Source of the DNA: VBDM01 sp035499735 | GTDB taxonomy: Bacteria; Pseudomonadota; Gammaproteobacteria; Burkholderiales; SG8-39 | Length of the DNA: 64,000 nucleotides | Direction of reading: 5' to 3' | Assembly: GCA_035499735.1 (NCBI GenBank) | Contig: DATJYC010000033.1 | Location: 62,001 to 126,000, forward strand | Shown here: piece after piece, positions 7,835 through 17,961 of the stretch | How the letters are laid out: each line of letters starts with the position of its first letter | How positions within the stretch are numbered: the stretch's first letter is position 1 | The notes under the pieces: model-generated | What the model was told of the DNA's origin: nothing | The model's input: the letters and a program-made list of their open reading frames with translations, nothing else | Databases searched by the model: none | Position numbers and translations under genes: made by a program

Positions 7835-8681
7835 TCTCGATCTCCCCTTCGAACACGGTCACCGCGGGTCCGGTCATCCATACGGAGCGGTCGCGTTTAT
7901 TTTCCCCGCCAGCCCAGCGTACCGTCAATCGTCCGCCGCGCGTTTCGACCTGAACTCGCTCCTCGAGCAGCCCCTCCCCGATGCCCGTCACCACCGCCGC
8001 GCAGGCCCCCGTGCCGCAGGCGAGCGTTTCGCCGGCGCCGCGCTCCCATACCCTCAGGCACACGTTCGATCGATCAAGGATCTGCATGTAGCCCGCGTTC
8101 GTCCGCCTGGGAAAGCGGGGATGTCGCTCGATGAGCGGTCCCTGGGTCGTCACCGGGGCCGCGTCCACGTCCTCGACCGTCTGCACCGCGTGCGGGTTAC
8201 CCATCGAGAGAACCGCGACTAGGATCGTCCTTCCCGCGACCTCGATCGGCCAGCGTGTCCCGATCGGCTCGAGACCGCTTGCGTCGAACGGCACCTCCTG
8301 CGGGGCGAAGCGCGGCGCACCCATGTCGACGCTCACTTGGCCGTCCGTCTCCAGGCGCGGGGCGATGATCCCGGACAGCGTCTCGACGCGGATCTCGCGC
8401 TTGCGGGTAAGTCCCTTGTCGTGGACGAACCGGACGAAGCAGCGCGCGCCGTTGCCGCATTGCTCGACCTCGCCCCCGTCGGAGTTCCAGATGCGGTACC
8501 GGAAATCCGCGTCGGACCGCTGTGACCGCTCCACCAGAAGGACCTGATCGCACCCGACGCCGAAGTGCCGATCCGCGATCCGTCTCGCACGCTGCGGGCT
8601 TATGTCAAGGGTTCGGCCGACGCCGTCGAGCACAACGAAGTCGTTGCCCGCTCCCTGCATCTTGGTGAATTTGAGGCGCAA
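7824..8681 (-). CDS. dapF: Diaminopimelate epimerase
   Basis: The product has 285 residues. The two catalytic cysteines are C75 in EQCGNGARC and C222 in LACGTGACA. The N-terminus KMQGAGNDFVVLD is diagnostic. It converts LL- to meso-diaminopimelate for lysine and peptidoglycan synthesis in the cytosol. The length equals that of typical DapF (about 275-285). The conserved beginning fits a TTG start at 8681 (product begins MRLKFTKMQ); an ATG exists at codon 8, but that would remove the first beta strand. It precedes DUF484 and xerC. Confidence 0.93.
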   Translation of the reverse strand: MRLKFTKMQGAGNDFVVLDGVGRTLDISPQRARRIADRHFGVGCDQVLLVERSQRSDADFRYRIWNSDGGEVEQCGNGARCFVRFVHDKGLTRKREIRVETLSGIIAPRLETDGQVSVDMGAPRFAPQEVPFDASGLEPIGTRWPIEVAGRTILVAVLSMGNPHAVQTVEDVDAAPVTTQGPLIERHPRFPRRTNAGYMQILDRSNVCLRVWERGAGETLACGTGACAAVVTGIGEGLLEERVQVETRGGRLTVRWAGGENKRDRSVWMTGPAVTVFEGEIEIES

Positions 8682-8683
8682 AC

Positions 8684-9262
8684 TCAGAGTCTATAGACGA
8701 GGCTGAATCCGATGAAATCGATGTTGCCCTGGCCGGTCTTGTTCTGGTCGCCGACGTCCTTGTAGCGCTGCCATTCCGCGCGCCCGGAGAAGTCGCGGTT
8801 GAAATCGAACTTCACTCCAAGGCCGTACGTGAGGTCGGTTCCCGTCGCGTCGGTCGATCCGCCCGGAGCCTTCAGGTCGGCCTTCCAGCTGAAAAGCCCC
8901 CCGCGCGCGAGGGCCGAAAACCCCGATCCGCCCAAGGGCAGCATCCCCACACCGGTGGCCTCGAAGCCCCTGGCCCCGAACGTAACGCCGCCGGCTTTCG
9001 CCTGGCCGAGATCGGCGTAGGCGAGCTCGAGGGCGAAATTCCTGCTGAACTGATACCCGCCGAGGATTTTCCCGCCCATATCCGAATCGTCGCAGCTGCC
9101 CGACAGGCTGTTACACGCGTCCTTGAACTTGGATTGTCCGATGCCGAAGCCGAGGTACCAGGCGGGAATATCCTGGGACAGATCCTGGGACAGAACCACT
9201 CCTGGAAATACAAGGACCGGGACCAGCGCGATCGCGCGCAAAGCTCTAGTGGGCGAACTCAT
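8684..9262 (-). CDS. Outer-membrane beta-barrel protein (OmpA N-terminal/OprF-like fold)
   Basis: The product has 192 residues. Residues 1-25 are a signal peptide. Motifs are those of an eight-stranded porin family: AWYLGFGIGQSKF, GGKILGGYQFSRNFALELAYADLG, YGLGVKFDFNRDFSGRAEWQRY and a final strand IDFIGFSLVYRL. There is no OmpA peptidoglycan-binding domain, so it is a lone barrel. C50 and C57 lie in an extracellular loop and could form a disulfide. I chose ATG 9262 because AAGGAGAG lies about 5 bases upstream. It stops 2 bases before the TTG start of dapF. Its substrate or role is unknown. Confidence 0.72.
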   Translation of the reverse strand: MSSPTRALRAIALVPVLVFPGVVLSQDLSQDIPAWYLGFGIGQSKFKDACNSLSGSCDDSDMGGKILGGYQFSRNFALELAYADLGQAKAGGVTFGARGFEATGVGMLPLGGSGFSALARGGLFSWKADLKAPGGSTDATGTDLTYGLGVKFDFNRDFSGRAEWQRYKDVGDQNKTGQGNIDFIGFSLVYRL

Positions 9263-9324
9263 TCGTCTCTCCTTCATGGATTGAGTGATTCTCAAATCCT
9301 GAGACAGGGAAGTCAATTTGCCGT

Positions 9325-10194
9325 TCAGTACCACTTCATCTCGCCCGGAGGGCGCGTCTTGAAGCGCTTGTGAGTCCAGAAGTACTGCTCCGGCATCTCG
9401 CGCACGCGCTCCTCGATGAATTCGTTCAGCCGGCGCGCGTCTGCGGCGTCGTCGCCGCTCGGAAAGTTCTCCCATACGGGGTAGCACGTCACCTCGTAGC
9501 CTCCGCCGCCCGGAAACATGCGCGTCACCACCGGCAGGACTCGAGCCCTCGTGATCCTGGCCATCCGCGACAGCCCGGTGATCGTCGCCGCCGGCACGCC
9601 GAAGAAGGGCACGAAAACGGCGTCGCGCGCGCCGTAGTCCTGGTCGGGAAGGTAGTAGAAAGGGTAACCGTTCTTGACCGCTGCGATCGCAGGCCTCACG
9701 CCTTCCTGGCGCGAGATAGCCAGCCCTTTTCCGAACCGCAGGCGCCCGGACAGGAGCAGCGCGTTGAACCACGGATCCTTCTGCTTCGAGTAGATGCCCG
9801 CCATGTCGAACTCGCACGTCAGCCGGGTGCAGCCTGCGTCGAGCCCGACGAAGTGTGGCGCGAGCAGGATGAGCGGCTCGCCCTTTAGCGCGAGGATCCG
9901 CTCCAGGCCGACGACGCGCACCATGCGAACGATTTGCTCGCGCGGCGCCCACCATAGTATCGAGCGCTCGAGCAGCGTGCGCCCGAAAGCGCGGAAGTGC
10001 GCCTTGGCGATGGCCACGCGCTGGCGCTCGGCCATCTGCGGAAAGCAGCGCTCGAGATTGGCCAGGCAGACGTTGCGGCGGGACCGCGCGAGAAAATACG
10101 CAAGGCCGCCGAGACCCGAGCCGATGCGGGAGAAGATGGAAAGCGGCAGGAAGTGCAGCATCCACACGATCCCGATCGCGATGCGTGTCAGCAT
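9325..10194 (-). CDS. Lysophospholipid/lipid A acyltransferase (LpxL/HtrB family), second copy
   Basis: The product has 289 residues. An N-terminal membrane helix (about 5-25) leads to the LPLAT domain with the catalytic HxxxxD motif (PHFVGLDAG, about residues 113-120) and later YYLPDQDYG and MPEQYFWTHKRFKTRPPGE, a C-terminal signature shared by LpxL proteins. It transfers a secondary acyl chain onto Kdo-lipid A at the inner membrane, using acyl-ACP. It starts 4 bases after the preceding paralogue's stop, so the two are co-transcribed. Which position of lipid A each enzyme acylates cannot be told from sequence alone. Confidence 0.85.
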   Translation of the reverse strand: MLTRIAIGIVWMLHFLPLSIFSRIGSGLGGLAYFLARSRRNVCLANLERCFPQMAERQRVAIAKAHFRAFGRTLLERSILWWAPREQIVRMVRVVGLERILALKGEPLILLAPHFVGLDAGCTRLTCEFDMAGIYSKQKDPWFNALLLSGRLRFGKGLAISRQEGVRPAIAAVKNGYPFYYLPDQDYGARDAVFVPFFGVPAATITGLSRMARITRARVLPVVTRMFPGGGGYEVTCYPVWENFPSGDDAADARRLNEFIEERVREMPEQYFWTHKRFKTRPPGEMKWY

Positions 10195-10198
10195 GTGG

Positions 10199-11041
10199 CT
10201 AGCTTGCGGGAGGCCGCACGCCGGCGGGAACCTTGTAGCGGTTGTAGCTCCACAGGTACTGCTCCGGGCAGCGGAGGATGAGGCTTTCGAGCGAGCGATT
10301 GAGGGTGCGTACCGGGGATTCCGCAGGACGCGGCACCAGAAGAGGCTCGATCTCGAAGCGGTAGCCCCGGGCTCGCGCCAAGCGCCTCGAGTAGCACAGC
10401 AGCACCGGTGCGCCCGTCTGCTCGGCCAGGCGGCCCACGAGCGTCATCGTGTACGCGGGCCGGCCGAAGAACTCCGCCCACTCTCCTTCTCCCACTCCGG
10501 GGACCTGGTCGGGGAGGATCCCGATCGCTTCGCCGCGCCTCAGCGCCTTCAGCATCGCGCGCACTCCGCGCATGTCTGCCGGGACGCTCCTCATCGCGGC
10601 GCCGCGATTGCGGCCGGCCTGCATCAACGGCTCGAGCGATCGCAGATTGGGCGGAGCGTACATGACCGTGATCGGCATGCGGCTCGCGATGTACTGTCCT
10701 GAGATCTCCCAGCATCCCAGGTGGGGCGTCAGCAGTATGAGTCCCTTGCCACCCTTCGCCGCGCGATCGACGTATTCCCAGCCACTCGCTTCCACGACCA
10801 GGCGGGCGACGTCCCGGTGCGACCGCAGCCAGATCAAGGGAATCTCCAGCGCCGCCTTGCCGGTCTCGCACACGACCGAAGCGCGCATGCGCGCGGTCCC
10901 GAGTCCTGCAGTCCGCAGATTGCTCTCTATCATTCCCCGGTAGCGGGGAGACGCGAGATAGACCGCCCAGCCGAGGGCAGTGCCGATCGCGTGCAGCACG
11001 GGCAAGGGAAAGCAGGCCACCAGCCGCAGCAGAAATTGCAT
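10199..11041 (-). CDS. Lipid A acyltransferase (LpxL/HtrB family), first copy
   Basis: The product has 280 residues. The N-terminal helix is FLLRLVACFPLPVLHAIGTA. The acyltransferase motif here is HxxxxE (TPHLGCWEIS, about residues 105-114), unlike the Asp in the downstream copy. GILPDQVPG and CPEQYLWSYNRYKVP are further family signatures. The pair probably adds the two secondary acyl chains of lipid A. It is divergent from metK, and the 92-base gap 11042-11133 must hold promoters for both directions. A possible metK -10 lies near GCTAGACT, but it is weak. Confidence 0.85.
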   Translation of the reverse strand: MQFLLRLVACFPLPVLHAIGTALGWAVYLASPRYRGMIESNLRTAGLGTARMRASVVCETGKAALEIPLIWLRSHRDVARLVVEASGWEYVDRAAKGGKGLILLTPHLGCWEISGQYIASRMPITVMYAPPNLRSLEPLMQAGRNRGAAMRSVPADMRGVRAMLKALRRGEAIGILPDQVPGVGEGEWAEFFGRPAYTMTLVGRLAEQTGAPVLLCYSRRLARARGYRFEIEPLLVPRPAESPVRTLNRSLESLILRCPEQYLWSYNRYKVPAGVRPPAS

Positions 11042-11133
11042 GAAGTTGGGACGAAAGTGGGCGCGGCGTCGGTTGGGCGCGCAGGGGCGCTGTGCTAGAC
11101 TTGCAGACCTTTTTTCAAGGGAAAACCGCCAGC

Positions 11134-12321
11134 ATGAGCAGCTATCTCTTTACGTCCGAATCGGTGTCGGAAGGGCACCCGGACAAGGTCGCCGACCAGA
11201 TTTCCGATGCCGTTCTCGACGCCATTCTAGCTCAGGACAAGCGCTCTCGAGTCGCGGCGGAAACGCTCGTCAAGGACAATCTCGTGGTCCTCGCTGGAGA
11301 AATCACCACAGGCGCGCAAGTCAATTTCGACGAGATCGCGCGCAGGACCATCAAGCGCATCGGCTATACCGATCCCGCCATCGGATTCGACACCTCGACG
11401 TGCACCGTGCTCGTCGCCTACGGCAAGCAGTCGCAGGACATCGCGCAGGGCGTGGACGAAGGAAAGGGCCTCGACCTCGAGCAGGGCGCGGGCGACCAGG
11501 GCCTCATGTTCGGCTTCGCGTGCGACGAGACGCCGCAACTCATGCCGCTCCCGATCTACCTGGCGCACCGGCTGGTCGAGCGGCAGTCGGAGCTGCGGCG
11601 CGACGGCCGCCTGCCGTGGCTGCGCCCCGACGCAAAGTCCCAGGTCACGATCCGCTACTTAGACGGCAGGCCCGATTCGATCGACACAGTCGTGCTCTCG
11701 ACCCAGCACGCGCCCGGCATGAAGCACGATCAGATCAGGGAAGCCGTAGTCGAGCAGGTCATCAAGCCCGTGCTACCGAAGGCCCACGTGAAGGGCAAGA
11801 TCAACTACCTCGTCAATCCGACCGGCAGCTTCGAGATCGGCGGTCCAAAGGGTGACTGCGGCCTGACCGGCCGCAAGATCATCGTCGACACCTATGGCGG
11901 CTCGGCGCCCCACGGCGGCGGCGCATTCTCCGGCAAGGACCCGTCCAAGGTCGATCGCTCCGCGGCGTACGCGGCGCGCTACGTCGCGAAGAACATCGTC
12001 GCCGCTGGACTCGCCTCGCGCTGCATCGTTCAAGTGTCCTACGCGATCGGCGTGGCGCGTCCCACGAGCGTCATGGTGACCACGCAGGGGACTGGCAAGA
12101 TCTCCGACGAGAGGCTGTCGGAGCTCGTGCAGAAGCATTTCGACCTGCGTCCCAAGGGCATCATCCAGATGCTCGACCTGCTCCGCCCCATCTACGAGAA
12201 GACGGCCGCGTACGGCCACTTCGGGCGGGACGAACCCGAGTTCACCTGGGAAGCAACCGACAAGGTCCAGGCTCTCGCCGCGGACGCGGGCGTCAAAAAG
12301 AGCGCCGCCGTCACCGCCTAG
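11134..12321 (+). CDS. metK: S-adenosylmethionine synthase
   Basis: The product has 395 residues. Motifs: FTSESVSEGHPDKVADQIS (ATP and Mg binding), GAGDQGLMFGFACDE (ATP-binding hexapeptide GAGDQG) and GGGAFSGKDPSKVDRS (phosphate loop). It makes SAM from methionine and ATP in the cytosol. I set the start at ATG 11134, where homology begins; an in-frame start at 11092 would add a 14-residue extension not seen in the family. It is followed by a strong terminator at 12341-12366 and then by the SAH riboswitch and ahcY, which deals with the by-product of SAM use. Confidence 0.95.
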   Translation: MSSYLFTSESVSEGHPDKVADQISDAVLDAILAQDKRSRVAAETLVKDNLVVLAGEITTGAQVNFDEIARRTIKRIGYTDPAIGFDTSTCTVLVAYGKQSQDIAQGVDEGKGLDLEQGAGDQGLMFGFACDETPQLMPLPIYLAHRLVERQSELRRDGRLPWLRPDAKSQVTIRYLDGRPDSIDTVVLSTQHAPGMKHDQIREAVVEQVIKPVLPKAHVKGKINYLVNPTGSFEIGGPKGDCGLTGRKIIVDTYGGSAPHGGGAFSGKDPSKVDRSAAYAARYVAKNIVAAGLASRCIVQVSYAIGVARPTSVMVTTQGTGKISDERLSELVQKHFDLRPKGIIQMLDLLRPIYEKTAAYGHFGRDEPEFTWEATDKVQALAADAGVKKSAAVTA

Positions 12322-12340
12322 AGGCGCGCCCGCGCCGAGA

Positions 12341-12366
12341 AGCCGGCCGAGGGCCGGCTGTTTTGT
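12341..12366 (+). terminator. Rho-independent terminator of metK
   Basis: An 8-bp perfect stem AGCCGGCC / GGCCGGCT (12341-12348 and 12352-12359) closes a GAG loop and is followed by GTTTTGTT. It lies 20 bases after the metK stop and ahead of the ahcY leader, so metK and ahcY should be separate transcription units. Confidence 0.85.
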
Positions 12367-12392
12367 TGGCTTGAGGTCGAGTACAATACGCG

Positions 12393-12471
12393 CCTCTCCG
12401 AGGAGCGTTGCAACGGGCCGCCGTCGGCACCCGCCAGGCTCGGAGGACGGACCCGTGCAACGGCGCTCGCA
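12393..12471 (+). promoter_or_regulatory. SAH riboswitch in the ahcY leader
   Basis: The conserved blocks of the S-adenosylhomocysteine riboswitch are present in order: CTCCGAGGAGCGTTGCAACG (12396-12415), CCAGGCTCGG (12434-12443) and GTGCAACGGCGCTC (12455-12468). CTCCGAG pairs with CTCGGAG, and GAGCG/CGTTGC segments pair with GCAACG/CGCTC. The class turns expression on when SAH accumulates. It ends about 30 bases before the ahcY start and AAGGAGGG Shine-Dalgarno sequence, so control of ribosome access or read-through are both possible. A TACAAT at 12382-12387 is a likely -10, placing the transcript start just ahead of the aptamer. Confidence 0.9.
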
Positions 12472-12501
12472 AACTTTTTTCGAAAGAAAGGAGGGCGCGA
12501 G

Positions 12502-13932
<1,431 letters not shown>

Positions 13933-13959
13933 CCGCATCCGGGACGCGCGGGCCGGACC

Positions 13960-14664
13960 ATGACTTCGATCTGGCACGACAACTACGCCGCCATCGCGCT
14001 GCATCTGGTGCTCGCCCTCGCGGCGGGGGCGATCATCGGACTCGAGCGGAGCTATCACGGGCGGCCCGCCGGGTTCCGCACTCATGCCCTCGTCTGCCTG
14101 TCCTCCTCCATGCTCATGGTGCTCACCGTGTACCAGGACACCTGGTTCGAGGCGTTTTCGCTCGAGCGCGCCAACATCGATCCCACGCGCATGGCCCAGG
14201 GGATCATGACCGGCATCGGTTTCCTGGGCGCCGGCGTCATCATGCGGGAGGGCCTGACCGTCCGTGGTCTCACCACGGCCGCCTCGATCTGGATCACCGC
14301 CGGGATCGGCGTGATGATCGGCGTGGGTTTCTACTTTCCGGCGGGAATCGCAACTGCAATGACCCTCATCGTGCTCTCGGTGTTCCGCTGGATCGAGCGC
14401 AGGATGCCGATCGAGTTCTACGCCAATCTCACGGTTGCGTTCTCCAGGAGCGCCGCCCTTCCGGAAGAGGAGCTCCGCTCGATCGTCGAGCGCCAGGGGT
14501 TCGTCATCGCCAACATGAACTACGGCGTCACCGAGAACGGACTGGTCTTCGAGTATCAGATGGTCATCCACTCGCCCGACCGTGGCAAGACGCGCGACCT
14601 CTCGATAGCCCTCAACGCCCTTTCCTCGGTCAAGGCTTTCCGCATCTCTCCGACCGGGGACTAG
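13960..14664 (+). CDS. MgtC/SapB family membrane protein
   Basis: The product has 234 residues. The N-terminal half has four or five transmembrane helices with the MgtC motifs AGAIIGLERSYHGRPAGFRTHALVC and GIGFLGAGVIMREGLTVRGLTTAASIWITAGIG. The C-terminal 90 residues form a soluble ACT-like domain. MgtC proteins modulate F1Fo ATP synthase or P-type ATPases in Mg-poor or intracellular conditions; whether this one does so is unknown. It starts 27 bases after ahcY on the same strand and may be co-transcribed under the riboswitch, although no functional tie to SAH is known. Confidence 0.85.
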   Translation: MTSIWHDNYAAIALHLVLALAAGAIIGLERSYHGRPAGFRTHALVCLSSSMLMVLTVYQDTWFEAFSLERANIDPTRMAQGIMTGIGFLGAGVIMREGLTVRGLTTAASIWITAGIGVMIGVGFYFPAGIATAMTLIVLSVFRWIERRMPIEFYANLTVAFSRSAALPEEELRSIVERQGFVIANMNYGVTENGLVFEYQMVIHSPDRGKTRDLSIALNALSSVKAFRISPTGD

Positions 14665-14691
14665 GCGGCCAATGCGTTCGGGGAACGCGGC

Positions 14692-15633
14692 TTACAGCTC
14701 GTACGCCTCGGTCTTGCCGGCGAAGGCGGTCTCGACGAGTTTGCGATTGAGCCGGGGCGAGAAGAGCTCGATGAACGTGTACGCGTAGCCGCGCAATGCC
14801 GCGCCGCGCCGAACGGCGACGCGCGTGGTCATGGTGCCGAACAGATGGCCGGCGTCGAGCGCGCGCAGCGAGCGGTCGCGCTTTGCGTCGAAAGCCATCG
14901 CCGCGATGATGCCAACCCCCATGCCCAGCTCGACGTAGGTCTTGATGACGTCGGAGTCGACCGCCGACAGCACGATGTCCGGAGCGAGGCCCTGAGCACC
15001 GAACGCCGCGTCGATATGGCTCCTGCCGGCGAACGCGGCGTCGTAGGTGACGATCGGGTGGCGCGCGAGTTCCTCGAGCGTCAGTCGCTCGCCTTTCGCG
15101 AGCGGATGCCGGGCCGGCACGACCACGCTGTGGCTCCACTCGTAACCGGGCAGCGCGATCAGCTTCGGGTAGCCGTCCAGCGCCTCGGTGGCGATGGCGA
15201 TGTCGGCCTCGCGCGCAATCACCATCTCCGCCAGCTGCTGAGGGCTACCCTGCTTCAGGGTGAGGTGGACCTTCGGATAGCGACGCTTGAACTCGCTCAC
15301 TACCTTCGGCAGCGAGTAGCGCGCCTGCGTATGCGTCGTGCCGAGTGTGAGGGTCCCGGAGGTCTGATCCTTGAACTCCCGGCCGACCTGCTTGAGGTTC
15401 TCCGCTTCCTGAAGAAGCTGCTCGACGACGTCGACGACGGCCTTGCCGGGCTCGGTGACGGCGATGATGCGCTTGCCGTGGCGCACGAAGATCTCGAGGC
15501 CCAGCTCGTTCTCGAGCTCTCGGATCTGCTTCGAGACCCCCGGCTGGGATGTGTGCAGCTTGCGGGCTGCCGCGGTCAGGTTCAGGCCCTGCCTCACGGT
15601 CTCGCGGACATATCTTAGTTGCTGAAAATTCAC
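14692..15633 (-). CDS. cysB: CysB-type LysR family transcriptional regulator
   Basis: The product has 313 residues. Its winged HTH occupies 1-60 (MNFQQLRYVRETVRQGLNLT, then TSQPGVSKQIRELENELGLEIF). A periplasmic-binding-like sensor domain follows, with TTHTQARYSLP (the CysB ligand loop) and VDSDVIKTYVELGMGVGI. In the family O-acetylserine or N-acetylserine activates it to switch on sulfate assimilation. It is divergent from the sulfite reductase gene; the 104-base gap between them is AT-rich relative to its surroundings and contains GTGGT...ACCAC arms (from 15634) near its own start, a candidate site for autoregulation. Confidence 0.88.
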   Translation of the reverse strand: MNFQQLRYVRETVRQGLNLTAAARKLHTSQPGVSKQIRELENELGLEIFVRHGKRIIAVTEPGKAVVDVVEQLLQEAENLKQVGREFKDQTSGTLTLGTTHTQARYSLPKVVSEFKRRYPKVHLTLKQGSPQQLAEMVIAREADIAIATEALDGYPKLIALPGYEWSHSVVVPARHPLAKGERLTLEELARHPIVTYDAAFAGRSHIDAAFGAQGLAPDIVLSAVDSDVIKTYVELGMGVGIIAAMAFDAKRDRSLRALDAGHLFGTMTTRVAVRRGAALRGYAYTFIELFSPRLNRKLVETAFAGKTEAYEL

Positions 15634-15683
15634 GTGGTTACCATATATCGACCACAGTTATTAAATTCTAACATGAAAGTCTT

Positions 15684-15711
15684 TTGAGGTATTAGTGGCT
15701 ACCGCTAGGAT
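15684..15711 (+). promoter_or_regulatory. Putative promoter of the sulfite reductase operon
   Basis: TTGAGG (15684-15689) and TAGGAT (15706-15711) are separated by 16 bases, close to the sigma-70 spacing. The region just upstream (15640-15683), ATATATCG...TTATTAAATTCTAACAT, is strikingly AT-rich and is where an activator such as CysB would bind. The transcript would start about 20 bases ahead of the cysI ATG. Confidence 0.5.
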
Positions 15712-15737
15712 GCCCGCTCCCCTCTAGACGGAGCCCC

Positions 15738-17453
15738 ATGTACATCTACGACGAAATCGACCAGAGGCTCGTCGACGAGCGCGTCGCGCAGTTTCGCGAT
15801 CAGACGCGCCGCTATCTCGCCGGCAAGCTGTCGGAGGACGAATTCCGCGCGCTGCGCCTGCGCAACGGGCTCTACATCCAGCGCTACGCGCCGATGCTGC
15901 GCATCGCGATTCCCTACGGGTTGCTCTCGACCAGGCAATTGAGAAAGCTCGCGGACATCGCCCGCCGGTACGACCGCGGCTACGGGCACTTCAGCACGCG
16001 CCAGAACCTCCAGTTGAACTGGCCCAAGCTGCCGCAGGTGCCGGACATCCTCGCCGAGCTCGCCAGCGTGCAGATGCACGCAATCCAGACCTCGGGCAAT
16101 TCCTTCCGAAACATCACCACCGACCACTTCGCCGGTGTCGCGCAGGACGAGGTCGTCGACTCCTTCGTCTGGTGCGAGATTCTCCGCGAGTGGTCCACTT
16201 TCCACCCGGAGTTCTCCTACCTGCCGCGCAAGTTCAAGTTCGCGATCAACGGCGCGAAATCCGACCGTGCCGCAGTCGCGGTGCACGACATCGGTCTGCA
16301 CGCCGTGCGCGATGCCAAGGGGGAGATCGGCTTCCGAGTGCTGGTGGGCGGCGGGCTGGGACGCACGCCCATGATCGGCTTCGTCATCCGCGAGTTCGTG
16401 CCCTGGCAGCACTTTCTGAGCTACTGCGAAGCCATCCTGCGCGTGTACAACCGCTACGGGCGCCGCGACAACATCCACAAGGCCCGCATCAAAATCCTGG
16501 TAAAGGAGCGCGGTCCCGAGCGTTTCCGCGAGGAAGTCGAGGCAGAGTGGGCGTCCCTGAAGGGCGGCCCGTCCACGCTTATCGCCGAAGAGGTCGCGCG
16601 CATCGAAGGCCGCTTCAACCGGCCGGGCTACCTGAACCTGCCCGCGACCGACGCCGGCCTCGAAGCGGCGCTCGGCACGGACAAGGCGTTCGGCAACTGG
16701 CACAGGAGGAACGTCCATCCGCACAAGAAGCCGGGCTACGCCGCGGTCACGCTCTCGCTCAAGCGAACCGGCATCCCGCCCGGAGACGTCACCGCGGAGC
16801 AGATGGAGAGGATAGCCGACCTCGCCGACCGCTACTCGTTCGGCGAGCTGCGCGTTTCACACGAGCAGAATCTGATATTCGCCGACGTGCAGCTCTCCAA
16901 CCTGCACCCGCTCTGGAAGGAGCTCCGCGGGCTGGGGCTCGCCACCCCCAACATCGGCCTGCTCACCAACATCATTTCCTGCCCCGGCGGCGACTTCTGT
17001 TCCCTCGCGAATGCAAAATCGATCCCGGTGGCCGAGGCCATCCAGCAGCGGTTCGACGACCTCGACTACGTGCACGATATCGGCGAGATCGACGTGAATA
17101 TCTCCGGCTGCATGAACGCCTGCGGCCACCACCACGTCGGACACATCGGCATACTCGGCGTCGATAAGAACGGCGAGGAGTGGTACCAGATCGAGGTCGG
17201 CGGGAACCAAGGCGAGATCCGGCCCGGCGTCGGGGCGTCTCTGGGCAAGGTCATCGGTCCTTCGTTCGCCCGAGCCGAGATTCCCGACGTGATCGAGAAG
17301 CTCATCGAGTGTTATCTGGCCCACCGCGACAGCAACGCCGAGCGCTTCATCGACGTGGTCCACCGCCTAGGGGCCGAGCGCTTCAAGGAAGCGGTTTATG
17401 GGAACGCTGATCAAAGAGCAGCGCATCGTCGCCGACAGCTGGCGATTGCTTGA
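15738..17453 (+). CDS. cysI: Sulfite (nitrite/sulfite) reductase haemoprotein
   Basis: The product has 571 residues with duplicated ferredoxin-like and sirohaem-binding domains. STRQNLQLNW (about 88-97) and RVSHEQNLIF belong to the two substrate/sirohaem arms. The 4Fe-4S and sirohaem ligands are C415, C421 (CPGGDFC), C458 and C462 (GCMNAC). It reduces sulfite to sulfide in the cytosol. No cysJ flavoprotein is present, so electrons may come from ferredoxin, as in other one-piece betaproteobacterial enzymes. A dedicated nitrite reductase is less likely beside cysB, DUF934 and cobA. Its 3' end overlaps the DUF934 start by 56 bases. Confidence 0.88.
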   Translation: MYIYDEIDQRLVDERVAQFRDQTRRYLAGKLSEDEFRALRLRNGLYIQRYAPMLRIAIPYGLLSTRQLRKLADIARRYDRGYGHFSTRQNLQLNWPKLPQVPDILAELASVQMHAIQTSGNSFRNITTDHFAGVAQDEVVDSFVWCEILREWSTFHPEFSYLPRKFKFAINGAKSDRAAVAVHDIGLHAVRDAKGEIGFRVLVGGGLGRTPMIGFVIREFVPWQHFLSYCEAILRVYNRYGRRDNIHKARIKILVKERGPERFREEVEAEWASLKGGPSTLIAEEVARIEGRFNRPGYLNLPATDAGLEAALGTDKAFGNWHRRNVHPHKKPGYAAVTLSLKRTGIPPGDVTAEQMERIADLADRYSFGELRVSHEQNLIFADVQLSNLHPLWKELRGLGLATPNIGLLTNIISCPGGDFCSLANAKSIPVAEAIQQRFDDLDYVHDIGEIDVNISGCMNACGHHHVGHIGILGVDKNGEEWYQIEVGGNQGEIRPGVGASLGKVIGPSFARAEIPDVIEKLIECYLAHRDSNAERFIDVVHRLGAERFKEAVYGNADQRAAHRRRQLAIA

Positions 17454-17916
17454 GCGCGGGCTCCAGGGCGAGCTGCCCGACGTGCCAATCCACGGCGACA
17501 TCGTCGTCCCGCTGGCGCTTTGGCTGGCGCGTCCTGATGCCTTTCTCGCCTACCCGGGAAGGCTGGGCGTCTGGCTGGATGCGAACGAGGGCCCGGAGGC
17601 CGTCGCCGCGGACCTGCCGCGCTTCGCGCTCGTCGCCGTGAACTTCCCGAAGTTCAGCGACGGCCGCGGCTATTCGATCGCGCGGTTGCTGCGCGAGCGC
17701 TACCGGTACCGGGGCGAGCTGCGCGCGATCGGCGATGTACTGCACGATCATCTGCACTTCATGAAGCAGTGCGGGTTCGACGCGTTCCTCCTGCGCGGCG
17801 ACCAGGATGCGCAGGCGGCGCTTTCCGCGATCGACACCTTCAGCGAGGCGTACCAGACGTCGGTGCTCAGGCCGGTGCCACTCTTCAGGCGCCGCCCGGC
17901 GGCGGCGAGGCAATAG
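17398..17916 (+). CDS. DUF934 family protein, sulfite-reductase partner
   Basis: The product has 172 residues. The family core RFALVAVNFPKFSDGRGYSIARLLRERYRYRGELRAIGDVLHD is intact, followed by FMKQCGFDAFLLRGD. DUF934 genes nearly always follow this type of sulfite reductase and are thought to support it, perhaps in electron delivery, but the mechanism is unknown. The start at 17398 overlaps cysI by 56 bases in another frame; a later start would trim the conserved N-terminus. In related genomes the next genes are cysH and cysDN. Here cobA follows after 45 bases. Confidence 0.85.
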   Translation: MGTLIKEQRIVADSWRLLERGLQGELPDVPIHGDIVVPLALWLARPDAFLAYPGRLGVWLDANEGPEAVAADLPRFALVAVNFPKFSDGRGYSIARLLRERYRYRGELRAIGDVLHDHLHFMKQCGFDAFLLRGDQDAQAALSAIDTFSEAYQTSVLRPVPLFRRRPAAARQ

Positions 17917-17961
17917 CGATCCCATGCGACGGAGGCTCGAAGCCGGCTGCGGGGAGGCCGA

